Assembly: GCA_046047235.1 (NCBI GenBank)
Contig: JBJOII010000008.1
Coordinates: 1-64,000, forward strand
Length of the DNA: 64,000 nt
Reading direction: 5' to 3'
From: JBMTVN01 sp046047235
GTDB lineage: Bacteria > Verrucomicrobiota > Verrucomicrobiia > Limisphaerales > JAHDYP01
Each line of letters starts with the position of its first letter. The stretch's first letter is position 1. Below the pieces are notes generated by a model. That model saw only the letters and a program-made list of their open reading frames with translations. It had not been told where the DNA came from and did not search any database. This document shows positions 11,265 through 17,485 of the stretch, in pieces. The translations under genes were made by a program, and so were the position numbers.

Positions 11265-11277
11265 TTATAAAACGGTT

Positions 11278-12261
11278 ATGAAACTCAAATCCCTGGTGCT
11301 TCTCGGTGCGTTGATCACGCAGGTTGCGCTGCCTGCGCTTCACGCAGCCCCTGAGGCGCGGCATCTCGTTATCGTTGCAGGTCGACCCAGCCACCCTCCG
11401 CTGATGCACGAGTTCAACGCAGGATCGATCCTGTTGAACAAGCGCTTACAGGGTATTCCGGGTCTGCGCACGACCCTCATCACGAACGGGTGGCCGGAGA
11501 GCAATGAGGTGTTCAAGGATGCGGATGCGATTTTCCTCTACATGGATGGAGGTGGCGGACATCCGGCGATTCGGCCGGAGAACTTGGCGGTTTTGGGGGA
11601 TCTCATGAAACAGGGAGTCGGTTTGGGATGTGCGCATTTTGCCGTGGAAGTCCCGGCGGACCGTGGCGGTCAGGAGTTCCGGGATTGGATCGGCGGCCAT
11701 TACGAGCATGAGTTCTCCTGCAATCCGATCTGGAGCCCGACTTTCAGTTCATTACCGGCGCATCCCGTCACCCGAGGCGTGGAACCGTTCTCGGCGAAGG
11801 ACGAGTGGTATTTCAACATGCGTTTCCGTCCGAACCACGAAGGGGTCATTCCCTTGTTGGTGGCAGCACCTTCCGATGATGTTCGCGACGGTCCCTACGT
11901 TTACCCGCAGGGTCCTTACGAGCACATTGTCGAGGCCACGGGCCGGGATGAAATCATGATGTGGTCGGTGGAACGTGAGGACGGGGGTAGAGGCTTTGGC
12001 TTCACGGGAGGCCATTTCCACAAGAACTGGGCCAATAATTCCTTCCGCAAGACGGTGTTGAACGCTCTGCTTTGGATCACGAAAGTGGATGTTCCACTGG
12101 ATGGGGTTGAATCGGCCGCTGTGAGCGAGGAGGAGCTTTTGGAGAATCTGGACCCGAAGGGAGGTCCAAAACCGACGCTTGAATCCCTACGGGCCAGCGC
12201 CGCTCAGCCCTGTGCCTGCATGATGGTCGCCCAAAATCCGGCGCATCCAAGCCACAACTAG
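11278..12261 (+). CDS. exported ThuA-like domain protein, copy 2
   Basis: A 327-residue paralogue of the preceding gene, 13 nt downstream, with its own signal peptide (MKLKSLVLLGALITQVALPALHA). It keeps the same blocks: HLVIVAGRPSHPPLMHEFNAG, FLYMDGGGGHPAI, GLGCAHFAVEVP, and GGRGFGFTGGHFHKNWANNSFRK. Tandem duplication followed by divergence is the simplest explanation. The C-terminus carries an extra tail with CACMM that the first copy lacks. The two may act on different substrates or as a heteromer; neither is shown. Confidence 0.82.
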   Translation: MKLKSLVLLGALITQVALPALHAAPEARHLVIVAGRPSHPPLMHEFNAGSILLNKRLQGIPGLRTTLITNGWPESNEVFKDADAIFLYMDGGGGHPAIRPENLAVLGDLMKQGVGLGCAHFAVEVPADRGGQEFRDWIGGHYEHEFSCNPIWSPTFSSLPAHPVTRGVEPFSAKDEWYFNMRFRPNHEGVIPLLVAAPSDDVRDGPYVYPQGPYEHIVEATGRDEIMMWSVEREDGGRGFGFTGGHFHKNWANNSFRKTVLNALLWITKVDVPLDGVESAAVSEEELLENLDPKGGPKPTLESLRASAAQPCACMMVAQNPAHPSHN

Positions 12262-12302
12262 GTTCGGAAGCGGTCGGGAACGCGGATGTGGGGGCGGAGG
12301 CT

Positions 12303-12422
12303 TTAATCCTCCGCGGCCTCGGTCTGTTCGGCGCGTTGGATGAAACGCCGCGTCACCACCACAAAGGTGACGACGATCGAGACCGCAAAAACCACAACCA
12401 ATAAGTCGCCAAAACTAATCAT
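12303..12422 (-). CDS. small single-span membrane protein (39 aa), unknown
   Basis: A short frame from ATG (12422) to TAA (12303) encodes 39 residues. It has a textbook single-span layout: MISFGDLL, a hydrophobic run VVVFAVSIVVTFVVV, then the positive TRRFIQR and an acidic tail (AEQTEAAED). A GGAG precedes the ATG but with only about 2 nt spacing. The charge pattern predicts N-out/C-in. It sits alone between the convergent second ThuA gene and the quinone-reductase-like gene. I recognise no family. Confidence 0.55.
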   Translation of the reverse strand: MISFGDLLVVVFAVSIVVTFVVVTRRFIQRAEQTEAAED

Positions 12423-12508
12423 AACTCCGGAGCGGATCTATAGGGGTGAATGCCCAAAACCGCTCATAACCGAACGGTTGGGCGAATCTAATGACCTCGT
12501 TTGGGGTG

Positions 12509-13501
12509 TCAAGGCCTGACCACGATCTTGCCCTTGAGCTCTCCGGTTGCTCCAACCGTGCTGGATTCCTGCAACTGATGCGCTTCGGCCGCCCGTTCCA
12601 AAGGCAGAACCCGATCGATTGGTGCGCGCAACTTCCCTGTTTTCAACCACTTATTAATATTTGTGGCGCATACTTCCTGCTCTTCTGCGCTGGCATTAAA
12701 CATGGCAAAACCGTGGAGGGAACAGCCCTTCACGTAGAATGGGCCGACGGGAAATGGGGGACGAGCGGTCCGGCCGGCCATCAGCACCATTCTGCCGCGC
12801 TTAGCCAGCGCTCCCACCACCAGATCAAAATCCGGTTCTCGCAACGTCTCCCACCAAAGGTTGACGCCCCCGGGCACCAAATCGGCCAGACTGCCAGCCA
12901 GATCCTGCTCTCGATAGAGGATCACCTCGTCTGCACCGTAGCCACGGCACAGCGCAGCTTTCTCCTCACTACCAGCAGTCGTCACAACCCGTGCCCCGCT
13001 CAGGGACGCCATCTGGACCACCATCGAACCCACCCCGCCACTGCCTCCCCGCACGAAAACCGCTTCACCGGAGCGCAGCGCCGCCTGCGCGAATAAGCCC
13101 AGATGGGCAGTGATGCCGACCAGAGCCACCGCCGCAGCCGATTCTGCATCCACCCCTTCTGGGCGCGAATACACCCACCCCTCATCCACGGCAACATACT
13201 CCGCCAAGGTGCCCTGACGTCCAAGCAGGCCCTGGTTGCTGCCCCAAACGGGATCTCCAACTTTGACTCGCTTTACCCCAGCGCCCACGGCAACGACTTC
13301 ACCGGCAAAATCGCATCCGGGAATGAAAGGCCAGGGCACAGGCATCGCCACGGCACCGCTCCGGATGTAGGTGTCGATCGGGTTGACCGACGCGGCTTCG
13401 ACGCGCACAAGGCATTGTCCGGGCCCTGCCTCTGGATTCTGGAAATCGCCGCAAACCAGATTCTCCGCCGGACCGGGTGACTCAATAAAAGCAGCTTTCA
13501 T
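12509..13501 (-). CDS. zinc-independent quinone oxidoreductase-like MDR protein
   Basis: A 330-residue medium-chain dehydrogenase/reductase resembling NADPH:quinone oxidoreductase. The N-terminus MKAAFIESPGPAENLVCGDF and IDTYIRSGAVAMPVPWPFIPGCDFAGEVVAVG are typical. The nucleotide-binding motif is VRGGSGGVGSMVVQMASLSGARVV, and the cysteine cluster of zinc-dependent relatives is absent. Substrate unknown. The start is set at the ATG at 13501, which matches the family N-terminus; a longer frame adds 23 unrelated residues. Confidence 0.85.
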   Translation of the reverse strand: MKAAFIESPGPAENLVCGDFQNPEAGPGQCLVRVEAASVNPIDTYIRSGAVAMPVPWPFIPGCDFAGEVVAVGAGVKRVKVGDPVWGSNQGLLGRQGTLAEYVAVDEGWVYSRPEGVDAESAAAVALVGITAHLGLFAQAALRSGEAVFVRGGSGGVGSMVVQMASLSGARVVTTAGSEEKAALCRGYGADEVILYREQDLAGSLADLVPGGVNLWWETLREPDFDLVVGALAKRGRMVLMAGRTARPPFPVGPFYVKGCSLHGFAMFNASAEEQEVCATNINKWLKTGKLRAPIDRVLPLERAAEAHQLQESSTVGATGELKGKIVVRP

Positions 13502-13606
13502 GAGATATCCTGAGATCACGGCAACAGACCCTGAAGTGAGGTGCCAAACAAGCCAAAACCAACAGGGCACCCGGATCTGAAGTCGACCCGGACTGAAAAT
13601 CGAAGG

Positions 13607-13636
13607 TTGACAAAAAAGGCCGCTTCCAAAAGTAAT
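13607..13636 (+). promoter_or_regulatory. possible promoter of the PurA-like gene
   Basis: A consensus -35 TTGACA at 13607-13612, then 18 bp, then AGTAAT at 13631-13636 (four of six -10 consensus bases). The leader to the ATG at 13683 would be about 40 nt. The weak -10 keeps confidence low. Confidence 0.3.
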
Positions 13637-13682
13637 CTTTACGGGAGTCAGCAGAAGAACTCAACGCTGACAGGAGTAAGTC

Positions 13683-13967
13683 ATGATCTCAAACGAACGC
13701 CCGTCACCTTATGGACAGCGTCCGGTTTACGGCAGTAAGCCGCCGGTCGCCGAGGACACGCTGAAGAGCGAGAAGATTCAAATTGAGCGGAAGACATTTG
13801 TCTTCACTCTCAAGGAGAATCCTCGCGGCAGGTTCCTCCGGATCACCGAGGATGTTGGAGGACGACGGGATACGATTATTATCCCGGCGCCAGGCCTGGA
13901 GGAATTCAGTCAGATGGTGGAAGCCATGGCTCAAGCCGCTGCTGAAGATCTCCCGCCCGAAGCCTGA
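13683..13967 (+). CDS. PurA-like single-stranded nucleic-acid-binding protein (DUF3276)
   Basis: A 94-residue protein with one PUR domain: IQIERKTFVFTLKENPRGRFLRITEDVGGRRDTIIIPAPGLEEFSQMVEAMAQA (about 31-86). Bacterial members bind single-stranded DNA and RNA, and the Borrelia protein BpuR regulates transcripts post-transcriptionally. There is a good Shine-Dalgarno (AGGAG, 13671-13675) 7 nt before the ATG. It is monocistronic and followed by strong hairpins, including a candidate structured RNA. That makes an RNA partner worth considering, but it is only an inference. Confidence 0.83.
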   Translation: MISNERPSPYGQRPVYGSKPPVAEDTLKSEKIQIERKTFVFTLKENPRGRFLRITEDVGGRRDTIIIPAPGLEEFSQMVEAMAQAAAEDLPPEA

Positions 13968-13984
13968 TCGGCAGGGAGCCTTAG

Positions 13985-14018
13985 GGTCCACAGGGAATGG
14001 AACGGTCCGGCGTGGACC
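13985..14018 (+). other. stem-loop 3' of the PurA-like gene
   Basis: A stem with GGTCCAC (13985-13991) pairing with GTGGACC (14012-14018) and an inner GGA/TCC pair, starting 17 nt after the stop codon. No T-run follows, so it is not a classical terminator; it may protect or process the mRNA 3' end. Confidence 0.45.
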
Positions 14019-14087
14019 GAGCCACGGGATTGTTTTACCCTAAACGCTAGAGGACGGGCCTCAGTTCCCCTTCTGGCTCTCTGCTGG

Positions 14088-14228
14088 GCGCTGGGCAAGC
14101 CGGAAGCGGACGAAGCGAGAGTTCTTTCAGATGTTCGGACCAAAAGCCGAACTGCCTGAAGTCTCCGTTCGCCGACAGGAGGTCTTAAACCTACTAGAAC
14201 GCGTAGACAGCACCGGCAGCTCAGGGCG
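14088..14228 (+). ncRNA. candidate structured RNA (branched fold), unassigned
   Basis: This lies in the 345-base noncoding gap between the PurA-like gene and rsfS. Closing stem: 14089-14096 pairs with 14219-14228 (CGC/GCG, then TGGGC/GCTCA with a two-base bulge), and GCCGG (14099-14103) with CCGGC (14213-14217). Arm 1 is a long hairpin at 14107-14174 whose core is GTTCGG-accaaaag-CCGAAC, extended by CAG/CTG, GAG/CTC, CG/CG, GAA/TTC and CGG/CCG with small bulges. Arm 2 is CTAC (14191-14194) with GTAG (14203-14206). One G-U pair in the closing stem works only on the plus strand. No Rfam family was recognised; a 6S-like RNA was considered but not supported. Confidence 0.4.
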
Positions 14229-14312
14229 TCCATCTTTGAGTGTACTTCACTCCGGTTGTTCGCCTCCTCCTGTCTCGAGCCAGGCACTCATCCAGCCAAA
14301 GGCCGACTCGGG

Positions 14313-14732
14313 CTACTCCTTCTTGGCAGCCCGTTTGGGCTTGGCTGCGGCCTTGGCGGCCTTGGGTTTGGCTGCGGCCTTGGCTTTGGAGGTAGCTCTC
14401 ACCTTCGGCGCATCGCCCCACAACCCTTCCAAGTCGTATTTGCTCCGCTGGTCGGCACGCATCAGGTGCACGATCACGTCCGTGAAATCCATCACGATCC
14501 AGCCCGCGCTTAAGGTCCCATCAACCGTCCGGGCCTTCACGTGGTCTTCCTCCTGCAATCGGTCTTTGATCTCGCCTGCGATAGCCCGCAGATGCGGTTC
14601 GCTGCTACCGGTGGCCAATACAAAATAGTCAGTCACGCTGGAGATTTTCCTGACATCCAGCACGATGACGTCCTCCGCCTTTTTGTCATTGGCCAACTCC
14701 CGACAACGCAAGGCAAGCTTCCTAGATTCCAT
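14313..14732 (-). CDS. rsfS: ribosomal silencing factor RsfS (Iojap family)
   Basis: A 139-residue protein that binds ribosomal protein L14 (uL14) and blocks subunit joining when nutrients are short. The domain spans about 1-110: LALRCRELANDKKAEDVIVLDVRKISSVTDYFVLATGSSEPHLRAIAGEI, then ARTVDGTLSAGWIVMDFTDVIVHLM and SKYDLEGLWGDAP. The last ~28 residues are a low-complexity Lys/Ala tail (KAKAAAKPKAAKAAAKPKRA) absent from E. coli RsfS, possibly an rRNA-binding extension. It lies 24 nt downstream of nadD, a common pairing. Confidence 0.92.
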   Translation of the reverse strand: MESRKLALRCRELANDKKAEDVIVLDVRKISSVTDYFVLATGSSEPHLRAIAGEIKDRLQEEDHVKARTVDGTLSAGWIVMDFTDVIVHLMRADQRSKYDLEGLWGDAPKVRATSKAKAAAKPKAAKAAAKPKRAAKKE

Positions 14733-14756
14733 GTGCGAACACTGTCTCAGCCTTTT

Positions 14757-15356
14757 TCAAAGATAAAGGCGGTTTTTATGAATCAGCTCGGCAACTGTCT
14801 CCGTTGTCAGCAGGCGGATCGAGAGGCCTTGCTGCACCCTGGAGCGGATTTGTGAGGAAGAGAGAGCGAGAGGGAATCCGCGCAAATACACCCCTTGGAA
14901 AGGGAAGGGCAGGGGAGCCTGTGGTTCTGTGGGGCGTTGCACCACAATGAACCGGACGAGCTGCGCCAATTCGCCCGCTTCGCGCCACTGAGGCAACCCG
15001 CCCACGTGGTCGGCACCAATGATCCAGTGCAACTCCGCCTCGGGGTAATCCTCCGTATAGCGTCTGATCGTCTCGATCGTGTAGGAAAACCCACCCCGTG
15101 AGATCTCCTGATCATCGACACGGCACCACGGCAACCCGGCCAGCGCCAGACGGAGCATCCTGAGCCGAAGACCTGCGGGGGCCGGTTCGGAGTCCGGTTT
15201 GAAGGGGGACTTCGCTGCAGGAACGAAGCAGACTTGGTCCAGCCCCAGTTCCTCCCTGGCGGCCTGCGCCACCAGCAAGTGCCCGATATGCACGGGATCG
15301 AAGGACCCGCCAAAGATCGCCAACCGCAGCTTCCCGGAACTTCTCGCATCAATCAT
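14757..15356 (-). CDS. nadD: nicotinate-nucleotide adenylyltransferase
   Basis: Transfers AMP from ATP to nicotinate mononucleotide in NAD synthesis. Hallmarks are GGSFDPVHIGHLLVA (16-30, the HxGH nucleotidyltransferase loop), WIIGADHVGGLPQWRE and the C-terminal ALSSSQIRSRV (ISSTxIR-type motif). The start is taken at the ATG ending at 15356 (MIDARSSGKLRLAIFGG), which overlaps the preceding gene by 8 nt. A longer in-frame extension encodes unrelated sequence. Length 199 residues, normal for the family. Confidence 0.93.
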   Translation of the reverse strand: MIDARSSGKLRLAIFGGSFDPVHIGHLLVAQAAREELGLDQVCFVPAAKSPFKPDSEPAPAGLRLRMLRLALAGLPWCRVDDQEISRGGFSYTIETIRRYTEDYPEAELHWIIGADHVGGLPQWREAGELAQLVRFIVVQRPTEPQAPLPFPFQGVYLRGFPLALSSSQIRSRVQQGLSIRLLTTETVAELIHKNRLYL

Positions 15357-15609
15357 GGAATCCCACCTCCAAATCAGGACCCGTGGTTTCATCGGGAGCG
15401 GGAGTGCTGGCTGCCGGGGCAGGGGATGGGCTCCCGGATGGCTGTTCAAGCCCGGCGCCTGCCTGCCTCCCACGTCGTCGCACCGCCTCTCTCAGCAAGA
15501 ACTCAATCTGTCCATTCACACTGCGAAAGTCTTCCTGAGCCCACGACTCCAGCTCTCGCCAGAGTTCGCCGTTGATTCTCAACAAAAATGCCTTCCTCGC
15601 CTCTCGCAT
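15349..15609 (-). CDS. Arc-like ribbon-helix-helix DNA-binding protein
   Basis: An 86-residue protein whose first ~45 residues form a ribbon-helix-helix domain: REARKAFLLRINGELWRELESWAQ, then SVNGQIEFLLREAVRRR. The tail is Pro/Ala/Ser-rich. Such proteins bind palindromic operators as dimers. The gene sits inside the SPFH operon (its ATG overlaps the stop of the PH-domain gene). Arc-like genes next to SPFH genes recur in several phyla. The palindromes in this operon's promoter at 17214-17237 are natural candidate targets, implying autoregulation. A GTG one codon earlier (15612) is an alternative start. Confidence 0.78.
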   Translation of the reverse strand: MREARKAFLLRINGELWRELESWAQEDFRSVNGQIEFLLREAVRRRGRQAGAGLEQPSGSPSPAPAASTPAPDETTGPDLEVGFHD

Positions 15610-16127
15610 CACGCGTTCTCGTCTGTGTTACGGGAAAAACCCAGAGCGGCCACAAAGGCTGCCGGATCTCCAGGGCTGACCACCCAGGTTCGTGCACCAA
15701 AATCCAATACCACCGCCAAGGAAGGGTCCGTGACCCACCAACGCTGCCAACCCAAGGTCCGGTTCCTAAAGTAACCGCTAAAGGAAAACAGGCCTCCGTT
15801 TCCGGCCACGCGCCATGCACCTCGAATGGCCGCCGGATCCCAACGGGCATCCCGCAGCCCATGAAGACTCTTCCGCGTTGTCCAGAACCACCGGCGGATT
15901 CTTAGCTCACCCCGGTCCAAACCGTAACCACGCACCGTAAAGCACGCGGAAGCCAACACTATTCCCCAAGGCCCCAGCATGCCAAGAGCCAGCGGCCAGC
16001 GAGATATCCCGCCCTCATGGGCACCCACCCAAATCCCCACCGGGAGCAGGAACAGGAGCGCACCCACCAGAACACTCACCCACCGCAGCGAGCGACACCA
16101 TGGGGCTGTAAACTGAAGCGGGTTCAT
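15609..16127 (-). CDS. membrane protein with bacterial PH-like domain (bPH_5 type)
   Basis: 172 residues: two N-terminal hydrophobic segments (about 15-35 and 42-66), then a PH-like beta domain. Recognisable blocks are GYGLDRGELRIRRWFWTTRKSL and GNGGLFSFSGYFRNRTLGWQRWWVTDPSLAVVLDF, ending in TWVVSPGDPAAFVAAL, which resembles Pfam PF10882. The function of the family is unknown. It sits 30 nt downstream of the SPFH gene and overlaps the ribbon-helix-helix gene, so the three probably form one functional unit at the membrane. Confidence 0.7.
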   Translation of the reverse strand: MNPLQFTAPWCRSLRWVSVLVGALLFLLPVGIWVGAHEGGISRWPLALGMLGPWGIVLASACFTVRGYGLDRGELRIRRWFWTTRKSLHGLRDARWDPAAIRGAWRVAGNGGLFSFSGYFRNRTLGWQRWWVTDPSLAVVLDFGARTWVVSPGDPAAFVAALGFSRNTDENA

Positions 16128-16157
16128 CTCCTCTTCCTCGCGCTCCGGAATCCTGCC

Positions 16158-17168
16158 TTAGCTGTAGAGCGTCCCGGCATTCACCACGGGGTGCACTTCG
16201 GTCTCCCCGCAAAGCACCACCATCAGGTTACTCACCATGGCCGCCTTACGCTCTTCGTCCAGCTCCACGACACCTTTCTGCGTCATCTCCTGCAGGGCCA
16301 TCTCCACCATGCTGACTGCACCATGCACTATCTTGGTTCGCGCGGCGATGACGGCCTCAGCCTGCTGACGACGCAGCATGGCTTGGGCGATTTCCGGTGC
16401 GTAGGCCAAATGGGTCAAGCGGGCTTCCTCCACCACCACTCCCGCTTTGGCGAGCCGTTCCTGGAGCTCTTTCTGCAGGTCAGCTGACACCGCCTCCACC
16501 CCGCTGCGCAGCGTAATCTCGTTCTCCTCCCCGTGATCGTAGGCATACAAACTGGCCAAATGCCGCACGGCCGACTCGTATTGCACCCGCACGTAGGCCT
16601 CATAGTCATCGACGTCAAAGGTGGCTTGAGCCGTATCTTCAACCCGCCAGACCACGACGGCTGCAATTTCGATCGGGTTGCCGCCCTTGTCGTTCACCTT
16701 CAAGCGTTCCCCGTTCAGGTTTCTGGCCCTCAGGCTGATCTTGTAGCGCCCCAGATGCTTCGTCTGGCTGGTCTTTTGACCCGTGCCTCCTCCCGCAGTA
16801 GCCTTGCCGCTCCCGGCAGATTCGCCCAACGAGACGATGCTTCCATTGGAGTAGAAGGGGTTGCCCCAGTGAAAACCGCTCTTACGAACAGTCCCGCGAT
16901 AGGCTCCAAACAGAACCAAAACCCGAGCCTCATTGGGCTGCAACGTGAAGAATCCCAACAGGATAAATGGAATCCCGATGATCATCAGAATCGCCAGGAC
17001 AAAGGGAATCCACAGTGGATGACCTGCATCCTTGACCCCATAGGCGATCGACGCCACCAACATGGCTGGTCCGGCAAGGACATACAAAATAGCCACGGGT
17101 AACATGGGCCAACCGTTCAGGACACTGACCTGGCGTTCGCGATTCACCGTCACAGACTCGTTTTTCAT
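16158..17168 (-). CDS. SPFH/Band 7 domain membrane protein
   Basis: A 336-residue protein with two N-terminal membrane segments (about 22-44 and 51-73), followed by an SPFH (stomatin/prohibitin/flotillin) domain beginning LQPNEARVLVLFGAYRGTVRKSGFHWGNPFY. The domain continues through EIAAVVVWRVEDTAQATFDVDDYEAYVRVQ and the Ala/Glu-rich helical region RLAKAGVVVEEARLTHLAYAPEIAQAMLRRQQAEAV. SPFH proteins oligomerise and organise membrane microdomains. A glycine-rich insertion (AGSGKATAGGGTGQK) interrupts the early domain. First gene of the SPFH-PH-RHH-nadD-rsfS operon. Confidence 0.88.
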   Translation of the reverse strand: MKNESVTVNRERQVSVLNGWPMLPVAILYVLAGPAMLVASIAYGVKDAGHPLWIPFVLAILMIIGIPFILLGFFTLQPNEARVLVLFGAYRGTVRKSGFHWGNPFYSNGSIVSLGESAGSGKATAGGGTGQKTSQTKHLGRYKISLRARNLNGERLKVNDKGGNPIEIAAVVVWRVEDTAQATFDVDDYEAYVRVQYESAVRHLASLYAYDHGEENEITLRSGVEAVSADLQKELQERLAKAGVVVEEARLTHLAYAPEIAQAMLRRQQAEAVIAARTKIVHGAVSMVEMALQEMTQKGVVELDEERKAAMVSNLMVVLCGETEVHPVVNAGTLYS

Positions 17169-17213
17169 AGTATTTCAGGGATTCTCGCCGACCCGAACAA
17201 GCTCGACTATCAA

Positions 17214-17237
17214 TGTGATATCACAATGTAATTGTAA
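17214..17237. promoter_or_regulatory. candidate operator: two adjacent inverted repeats
   Basis: TGTGATATCACA (17214-17225) is a perfect 12-bp palindrome that abuts the -10 and covers the expected transcription start. Next to it, ACAAT-GTA-ATTGT (17225-17237) is a second inverted repeat lying over the -10. Paired short palindromes are typical of ribbon-helix-helix operators, and the operon encodes such a protein. The match is an inference. Confidence 0.48.
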
Positions 17238-17252
17238 AGATAGGCGCGTCAA
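17225..17252 (-). promoter_or_regulatory. candidate promoter of the SPFH operon
   Basis: On the minus strand, -35 TTGACG (17247-17252), a 16-bp spacer and -10 TACATT (17225-17230). The predicted start near 17218 leaves a leader of about 50 nt before the ATG at 17168. Confidence 0.5.
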
Positions 17253-17485
17253 GTCCGTTCGATTCAGTATCCGCTATCAGCATTGGCACAGGACTCACTT
17301 TTCGGGCACCCCGGCCTCTATCTGAATAAACAAACCGAACCGCACGCGATGCTCAGCGGACCCATCCTCAACGCTCCGGCACGCGGGACCGGCCGTCAAG
17401 GGACCCAGACCACCCGCTCCCTCGGCACAGCCCGCTCTTGCAGCCCGTCCAAACCCGCGCATAGACTAGGCCCTCTTTCGTCAAC

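Larger units (their letters stand above)
17169..17485. other. SPFH-operon/glnS divergent spacer
   Basis: A 317-base spacer. The part near the SPFH gene is AT-rich and carries that operon's promoter and palindromes. The rest up to glnS is GC-rich, and I see no gene or clear glnS promoter in it. Confidence 0.6.

Noticed and set aside
13968..14312. 6S RNA as the identity of the structured spacer
   Set aside because: GGGCCTCAGTTCCCC loosely recalls the E. coli pRNA template region and the length is suitable, but the closing stem is short and no consensus central bubble could be drawn. I keep only the unassigned structured-RNA call.
15503..15862. 119-residue minus-strand open frame inside the PH/RHH genes
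   Set aside because: It overlaps two genes with family motifs in another frame; a shadow frame of GC-rich DNA.
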